Below, in pieces: positions 15,133 to 20,096 of a stretch of 20,096 nucleotides of DNA. The DNA lies in the NCBI GenBank assembly GCA_964638055.1, contig CAZWXF010000050.1:1-20096 (forward strand). The letters are read 5' to 3'. The translations under genes and the position numbers were made by a program. Under the pieces are notes generated by a model, which made no database searches, was not told where the DNA came from, and saw only the letters and a program-made list of their open reading frames with translations. Each line of letters starts with the position of its first letter. The stretch's first letter is position 1. Origin of the DNA: Prado023 sp964638055. Its GTDB lineage: Bacteria > Actinomycetota > Actinomycetes > S36-B12 > CAIYMF01.

Positions 15133-16380
15133 GTGAGCACAGCAGCCGTGTCCGCACCGGATGGGCGCTCTCCCGAGCGGGCGTGGCCGGTCCGGGAGGT
15201 CGCCGTCCGGCTGCGTGACTACATCGCCCGGCTGAACCGGGTCTGGATCGAGGGCCAGGTCATGGAGGTGAGCCGGCGCAGCGGATCGCTGGTCTACGTG
15301 ACGCTGCGCGACGTCGCGGCTGACGTCTCCGTGCAGGTCGTCCTGCCAGCGATGGTGGACCGGGCGATGGTGCCCCCGCTCGCGGCCGGGCAGCGTGTGC
15401 TGGTCCACGTGGAGTGCGAGTACTGGGTCAAGGTCGGTCGCCTGGTCATGCGGGGCTACGAGGTCCGCCCCGTCGGGATCGGCGAGCTGCTGGCGGCCAT
15501 CGAGCGGCGCAAGCAGCAGCTGGCCGCGGAGGGGCTCTTCTCTCCCGCGCTGAAGCGACCCCTGCCGGTGCTGCCCCGGCGGGTGGGCCTGATCAGCGGC
15601 GTGAACGCCCAGGCGCTGCACGACGTGGTCACCAATGCGCGCCGCCGCTGGCCCGCGGTGCAGTTCGAGGTGCGCCAGTGCGCCGTCCAGGGCCCCCGGG
15701 CGGTCCCCAGCATGATCGCCTGCCTCGACGACCTGGCCAGCATGCCGGAGGTGGACGTCATCGTCATCGCGCGGGGCGGGGGCAGCGTCGAGGACCTCCT
15801 GCCGTTCAGCGACGAGTCGCTCATCCGCGCGGTCGCCCGGGTGCGAACCCCGGTCGTCAGCGCGATCGGCCATGAGCAGGACAGCCCCCTGCTCGACCTC
15901 GTCGCCGACGTCCGCGCCTCCACCCCGACCGACGCCGGCAAGCGGATCGTGCCGGACTGGGCCGAGGAGTCCCGGCGGGTCACCGAGCGTAGGCAGCGCC
16001 TCGACCGGCACATCTGCTCCCGGGTCGACCAGGCCCAGGTCCGGCTGGACCAGACCAGGAGCCGCCCGGCGATGCGCGATCCGGCTGGCTTCCTGCCCCG
16101 GTTGGCCGCCGAAGTGGATCAGCTGCGCTCGCGTGCGTTCCGGGCAGTCGAGCGCCGGCTCACCACCCAGGAGCGGGACCTCGTGCGCCTGCGAGCCCAG
16201 GCCCGCGCCCTCTCGCCGATCGCGACCCTGGAGCGGGGGTACGCCGTGGTCGTTGGCCCCCAGGGGCTCGTCCGCGCCGCCGACGAGCTGACCCCCGGGG
16301 ACGAGGTGGCGGTGCGCGTCGCCCTGGGGACCTTCCGCGCCGGGGTCTCCCAGGTCTCCCCCGTACGATCGCGGCCATGA
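15133..16380 (+). CDS. xseA: Exodeoxyribonuclease VII large subunit
   Basis: The catalytic subunit of exonuclease VII, which degrades single-stranded DNA in both directions into oligonucleotides. The 416-residue protein has the N-terminal OB fold (NRVWIEGQVMEVSRRSGSLVYVTLRD), the catalytic-domain signatures LPRRVGLISGVNAQALHDVV, VDVIVIARGGGSVEDLLPFSDE and RTPVVSAIGHEQDSPLLDLVADVRASTPTDA, and a charged C-terminal helical region that would bind the small subunit. GTG at 15133 is preferred over the ATG at 15091: it follows a TACTGT box by seven bases, and the extra 14 residues upstream have no homology. The stop overlaps the xseB start (ATGA). Confidence 0.96.
   Translation: MSTAAVSAPDGRSPERAWPVREVAVRLRDYIARLNRVWIEGQVMEVSRRSGSLVYVTLRDVAADVSVQVVLPAMVDRAMVPPLAAGQRVLVHVECEYWVKVGRLVMRGYEVRPVGIGELLAAIERRKQQLAAEGLFSPALKRPLPVLPRRVGLISGVNAQALHDVVTNARRRWPAVQFEVRQCAVQGPRAVPSMIACLDDLASMPEVDVIVIARGGGSVEDLLPFSDESLIRAVARVRTPVVSAIGHEQDSPLLDLVADVRASTPTDAGKRIVPDWAEESRRVTERRQRLDRHICSRVDQAQVRLDQTRSRPAMRDPAGFLPRLAAEVDQLRSRAFRAVERRLTTQERDLVRLRAQARALSPIATLERGYAVVVGPQGLVRAADELTPGDEVAVRVALGTFRAGVSQVSPVRSRP
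16364..16369 (+). promoter_or_regulatory. Candidate internal leaderless promoter for xseB
   Basis: TACGAT, inside the last codons of xseA, ends seven bases before the xseB ATG. This is the same geometry as at xseA and ispH and would make xseB mRNA without the large-subunit gene. Confidence 0.4.
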
Positions 16381-16643
16381 GCGCCGCCGACACCGACCTG
16401 CCGGGTGGGCCGGCCGACGCCCTGGCAGGACTGAGCTACGAGCAGGCCCGGGAGGCCCTGGATCGCGTCGTCGAGCAGCTGGAGTCCAGCACGCTGCACC
16501 TGGAACGCTCACTCGAGCTGTGGGAGCGGGGCAACGCCCTGGCCGACATCTGCCAGGCGCACCTCGATGGGGCACGGCAGCGGATCGAGGCCACACGGCC
16601 GGATCTGTCGCGGCCGGGCTCCGGCTCGGACGCCGGCTTCTGA
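16377..16643 (+). CDS. xseB: Exodeoxyribonuclease VII small subunit
   Basis: An 88-residue helical protein that wraps the C-terminal region of XseA to form exonuclease VII. It carries the family pattern LSYEQAREALDRVVEQLES followed by LERSLELWERGNALADICQAHLDGARQRIE. Translation is coupled to xseA through an ATGA overlap and no ribosome-binding site is present; a TACGAT box seven bases upstream may also give a leaderless transcript. Length is normal for the family. Confidence 0.95.
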   Translation: MSAADTDLPGGPADALAGLSYEQAREALDRVVEQLESSTLHLERSLELWERGNALADICQAHLDGARQRIEATRPDLSRPGSGSDAGF

Positions 16644-16682
16644 GCATCGGGCACTCCCGCCGAGGCCCGACGCTGCACAGAC

Positions 16683-16725
16683 GACCCTCGGGGTCAGACG
16701 CGACCCGTGGTGTCAGACCGGTCGC
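16683..16725. terminator. Two small hairpins between xseB and the DUF4245 gene
   Basis: GACCC-TCG-GGGTC (16683-16695) and GCGACC/GGTCGC arms (16700-16705 and 16720-16725, 14-base loop) lie in the 146-base convergent interval 16644-16789. Neither is followed by T-residues. They may terminate one or both transcripts; nothing else is seen in the interval. Confidence 0.35.
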
Positions 16726-16789
16726 ACACGACGGCACCCGACGATCGACCAGAGGGTCACGGCGACCGCGGACCCAGGCCGAGCACAGA

Positions 16790-17455
16790 TCACTGGGACT
16801 CGGACGGCGCCTTGCCAGCCTCTGCGACGGACACTGGCGTCCCCACGCCCGGCTCGGGCTGCTGGGCACCGTGCACGCCCGTCGTGGGGCTCACGGGGTG
16901 CAGGGTCGCCGCCAGCTCGGCCAGCGAGTCCCAGGACGCCGTGCCGGTCAGGACGGTGAGCGTCCCGGCGTCACGCAGGACCAGCGAGCGCCGCTCGTCC
17001 GGGGCGGTGTCGCCGGTCATCCGCACCCACGTCCGATCCGCCACGGTCACGGCCTGGTCCCCCTTGCCGTTGCGGGTCACCTGACGCAACCAGTCCGCGG
17101 CCGCCTGGTGCGCCTGATCCGGGAAGGCGCCGCGCTGCGCCAAGGAGGCGAATGCGCCCTCGTGGTCGAGGAAGCCTGCGCGCCATTCGAACGTTCCGTC
17201 GGGTTTGCCCTCGACCCAGGCAACCGTCGCCGTCCACGTGAAGGCCGTCGACGGGGCGATCACCTCGAACCGGGCGGAAGCAGCCGCGGACGCGGCCACG
17301 GCCTGCCAGGGGACGGGCTCCCTGGCCGGCGTGCGCGGGTGCGACACGACCAGCCAGAGCACCAGGACGACTGCCACGAGCCCGAGCGACCTGACCATGT
17401 CCAGCCCCGGATGGCGTGGGCGCGCGGGAAGCCGGCCGACCACCTGCTCACCCAT
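16790..17455 (-). CDS. DUF4245 family membrane-anchored protein
   Basis: A 221-residue protein with a short basic N-terminus (MGEQVVGRLPARPRHP), one membrane helix (MVRSLGLVAVVLVLWLVVS, about 18-38) and an extracytoplasmic domain. The domain has the DUF4245 features as I know them: PVPWQAVAASAAASARFEVIAP after the helix, then WTATVAWVEGK, a FLDHEGAFASL segment and a DERRSLVLRDAGTLTVLTGTASWDSLAELAATL ending. Members are found near fum, glpX and xseAB in actinobacteria. Function unknown. The ATG at 17455 lacks a good ribosome site; CACCAT, seven bases upstream, resembles a degenerate leaderless box. It converges on xseB. Confidence 0.82.
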   Translation of the reverse strand: MGEQVVGRLPARPRHPGLDMVRSLGLVAVVLVLWLVVSHPRTPAREPVPWQAVAASAAASARFEVIAPSTAFTWTATVAWVEGKPDGTFEWRAGFLDHEGAFASLAQRGAFPDQAHQAAADWLRQVTRNGKGDQAVTVADRTWVRMTGDTAPDERRSLVLRDAGTLTVLTGTASWDSLAELAATLHPVSPTTGVHGAQQPEPGVGTPVSVAEAGKAPSESQ

Positions 17456-17581
17456 GGCACAGATGGTGACGCATGGCCCGTCGATCCGCGCAATCGCCCC
17501 GCCGCCAGGGTCGATTCGCGAGGGATGGCCGGTCACCCTGGCAGTCCTCACAGGCCGGGCCGAGGAGCCGCCGTGCGGATC

Positions 17582-17610
17582 TTGTCGCGCTCCCATCCCC
17601 GGCGTACCTT
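17582..17610 (+). promoter_or_regulatory. Promoter for the cupin gene
   Basis: TTGTCG (-35, four of six matches; 17582-17587), a 17-base spacer and TACCTT (-10, fits TANNNT; 17605-17610). This is one of the best -35/-10 pairs in the window. The expected transcription start falls around 17616-17618, exactly at a GTG in frame with the cupin ATG at 17787. Confidence 0.55.
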
Positions 17611-17615
17611 CGAGA

Positions 17616-17786
17616 GTGCACCGTGCCGGCGAGCTGCACCGTGCTGTCGAGCCGGAACGTGCTGTCGAACCGCACCGCGCCGGCGACCGCTCCGGGCGAA
17701 GGAACGCACCATGCCGACGAAGCGCACCGGCGTCGGCACGACAGGTCCGTTCGCCGACGCGGACGGCCCGAGGAGAGGAGCGGGTG
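17616..17786 (+). other. Possible leaderless in-frame N-terminal extension of the cupin protein, or 5' UTR
   Basis: From GTG 17616 the frame stays open into the cupin gene and would add 57 residues, starting with six-residue repeats (HRAGEL, HRAVEP, ERAVEP, HRAGDR) and continuing as an Arg-rich stretch. Codon third positions are GC-rich only in the first part; later codons such as GCA, CCA and CGA are unlike real genes nearby. So this may be a roughly 170-base leader rather than coding sequence. The rest of the interval between the DUF4245 start and here (17456-17581) shows no other feature. Confidence 0.35.
17618..17741 (+). repeat. Imperfect 18-bp tandem repeat in the cupin leader
   Basis: Four adjacent 18-mers of the type GCACCGTGCYGKCGARCC (17618-17635, 17636-17653, 17654-17671, 17672-17689), then a 16-base break and two more diverged units starting GCACC (17706-17723 and 17724-17741). 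The period is a multiple of three. Several units contain GCACCGTGC, which is nearly self-complementary. Confidence 0.75.
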
Positions 17787-18158
17787 ATGGGGAAGACATC
17801 GAAGGAATCCGCGGCCGAGCACGTCGAGGTGCCTGGCTATGAGGGACACATGACGGACATCCTGGGGATGACGGTCGCCTTCGAGACGTACACCGAGGAC
17901 GCCGACCTGGCTCCCTTCTTCAAGGGCCTGCCGAACGACCAGTGCCAGGCCAGTCACTTCGGGTACGTGATCCGCGGGAGGCTGGCCTACCGCACCGCCG
18001 AGGGCCTCGAGGAGTACGTCGCCGGCGAGGCCTACGTCGTGGGTCCCGGACACACTCCCGTCCTGTACGCCGGGACCGAGGTCGTGGAGTTCTCCAACGC
18101 CGAGGAGCTGGCCCGGACGATGGAGGTAGTGACCAGGAACATGGAGGCGGCGGGCTGA
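17787..18158 (+). CDS. Small cupin-domain protein
   Basis: A 123-residue single-domain cupin. The barrel signature starts at CQASHFGYVIRGRLAYR (His at the first cupin motif) and continues GLEEYVAGEAYVVGPGHTPVLYAGTEVVEFS, where the G-E-A-Y-V-V-G-P-G-H turn carries the second motif histidine. Cupins are metal-binding enzymes, isomerases or ligand sensors; the role of this one cannot be inferred. The ATG has GAGGAG six bases upstream, a strong ribosome site, so this start is probably used whatever happens at the in-frame GTG at 17616. It lies between the DUF4245 gene and the fumarase gene, where glpX is found in some relatives, and ends 149 bases before the fumarase start. Confidence 0.8.
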   Translation: MGKTSKESAAEHVEVPGYEGHMTDILGMTVAFETYTEDADLAPFFKGLPNDQCQASHFGYVIRGRLAYRTAEGLEEYVAGEAYVVGPGHTPVLYAGTEVVEFSNAEELARTMEVVTRNMEAAG

Positions 18159-18177
18159 CGCAGGCACGACCCACTAG

Positions 18178-18209
18178 GCGACCGGGGCTCCGGTGAGATC
18201 CCCGGTCGC
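18178..18209. terminator. Strong hairpin downstream of the cupin gene
   Basis: GCGACCGGGG and CCCCGGTCGC form a perfect 10-bp stem with a 12-base loop, starting 19 bases after the cupin stop. There is no T-tract, which is common in GC-rich actinobacteria. It probably isolates the fumarase gene from cupin transcription. Confidence 0.62.
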
Positions 18210-18295
18210 AGGCACTGCCCGCGGATCAGGGGCCTACCGATCAGGGTGGCCGCAGGCCCGCGCAGCACCCGGACGGGCCATCCCCGAGGCCGAGT

Positions 18296-18301
18296 TACCC
18301 T
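18296..18301 (+). promoter_or_regulatory. Leaderless -10 box for the fumarase gene
   Basis: TACCCT fits TANNNT and ends exactly six bases before the ATG at 18308; no ribosome-binding sequence is present. No obvious -35 box is seen 17 bases upstream. Confidence 0.5.
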
Positions 18302-18307
18302 CGCAGC

Positions 18308-19975
<1,668 letters not shown>

Positions 19976-20014
19976 CCTGACCCAACGAATGGTTCGCTGA
20001 GCGGCTCCCCCGTT

Positions 20015-20096
20015 GGTCGAGCTCGTCGAGACCAACCCGTCGGTCGAGCTCGTCGAGACCAACCCGTCGGTCGAGCTCGTCGAGACCAACCCGTCG
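20015..20096 (+). repeat. 27-bp-period tandem array of the 19-bp repeat, continuing past the window
   Basis: Three identical units of GGTCGAGCTCGTCGAGACC (20015-20033, 20042-20060, 20069-20087), separated by AACCCGTC, right after the fumarase gene. They belong to the same family as the 13.5-14.1 kb arrays, here with central TC and a shorter spacer. The arms CCAACG (19982-19987) and CGTTGG (20011-20016) could pair around the first unit. Confidence 0.92.

Noticed and set aside
14524..16869. A 781-codon minus-strand frame across xseA and xseB.
   Set aside because: It is antisense to two certain genes, with Arg/Pro/Gly/Asp-rich sequence and no recognisable domain.
17711..17842. Small ORF starting MPTKRTGVGTTGPF with GAAGGA upstream.
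   Set aside because: It overlaps the cupin start in another frame, its sequence is low-complexity, and the cupin ATG has a better ribosome site.

Overview
The window is GC-rich throughout, with GTG and ATG starts and many start codons only 6-8 bases after a TANNNT box, the pattern of leaderless transcripts. The gene set (DUF4245, DUF6542, ispH-xseA-xseB neighbourhood, class I fumarase) points to an actinobacterium. The 19-bp intergenic repeat GGTCGAGCNNGTCGARACC and the protein set suit Propionibacteriales or Nocardioidaceae-like genomes, but the genus is an inference. A run of exactly 100 N (13890-13989) inside a repeat array marks a scaffold gap, so this is a draft assembly.

Left part (1-6400): a partial solute-binding lipoprotein of a peptide/nickel-type ABC transporter, the translational GTPase TypA/BipA, a membrane-anchored PIG-L/LmbE-like protein whose metal-binding motifs are degraded, and an M13 zinc metallopeptidase, all on the minus strand. 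Diverging from the peptidase is an AlkD-type DNA glycosylase on the plus strand.

Middle part (6394-10356): a minus-strand pair (SGNH-hydrolase lipoprotein and DinB-fold protein, 8 bases apart) diverges from a plus-strand pair: an exported, C-terminally membrane-anchored endonuclease/exonuclease/phosphatase-family protein and a SAM methyltransferase, coupled by an ATGA overlap. The nuclease-like gene is preceded by what looks like a leaderless 13-codon ORF whose stop overlaps its start.

Right part (10430-20096): a conserved actinobacterial housekeeping block: ychF(-), rmuC(+), DUF6542(+), ispH(-), xseA-xseB(+), DUF4245(-), a small cupin(+) and class I fumarase(+). Between the convergent DUF6542 and ispH genes lies a 0.68 kb array of inverted 19-bp repeat families holding the assembly gap. 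A second, 27-bp-period array of the same family follows the fumarase gene and runs off the window. glpX, which I recall next to fum and DUF4245 in mycobacteria, is absent here and a cupin gene occupies the interval.

No CRISPR, prophage, transposase or known defence system is visible. The most unusual items are the leaderless coupled mini-ORF, the cupin gene's promoter aimed at an in-frame GTG within an 18-bp repeat, the catalytically degenerate PIG-L protein, and the alternating repeat arrays.
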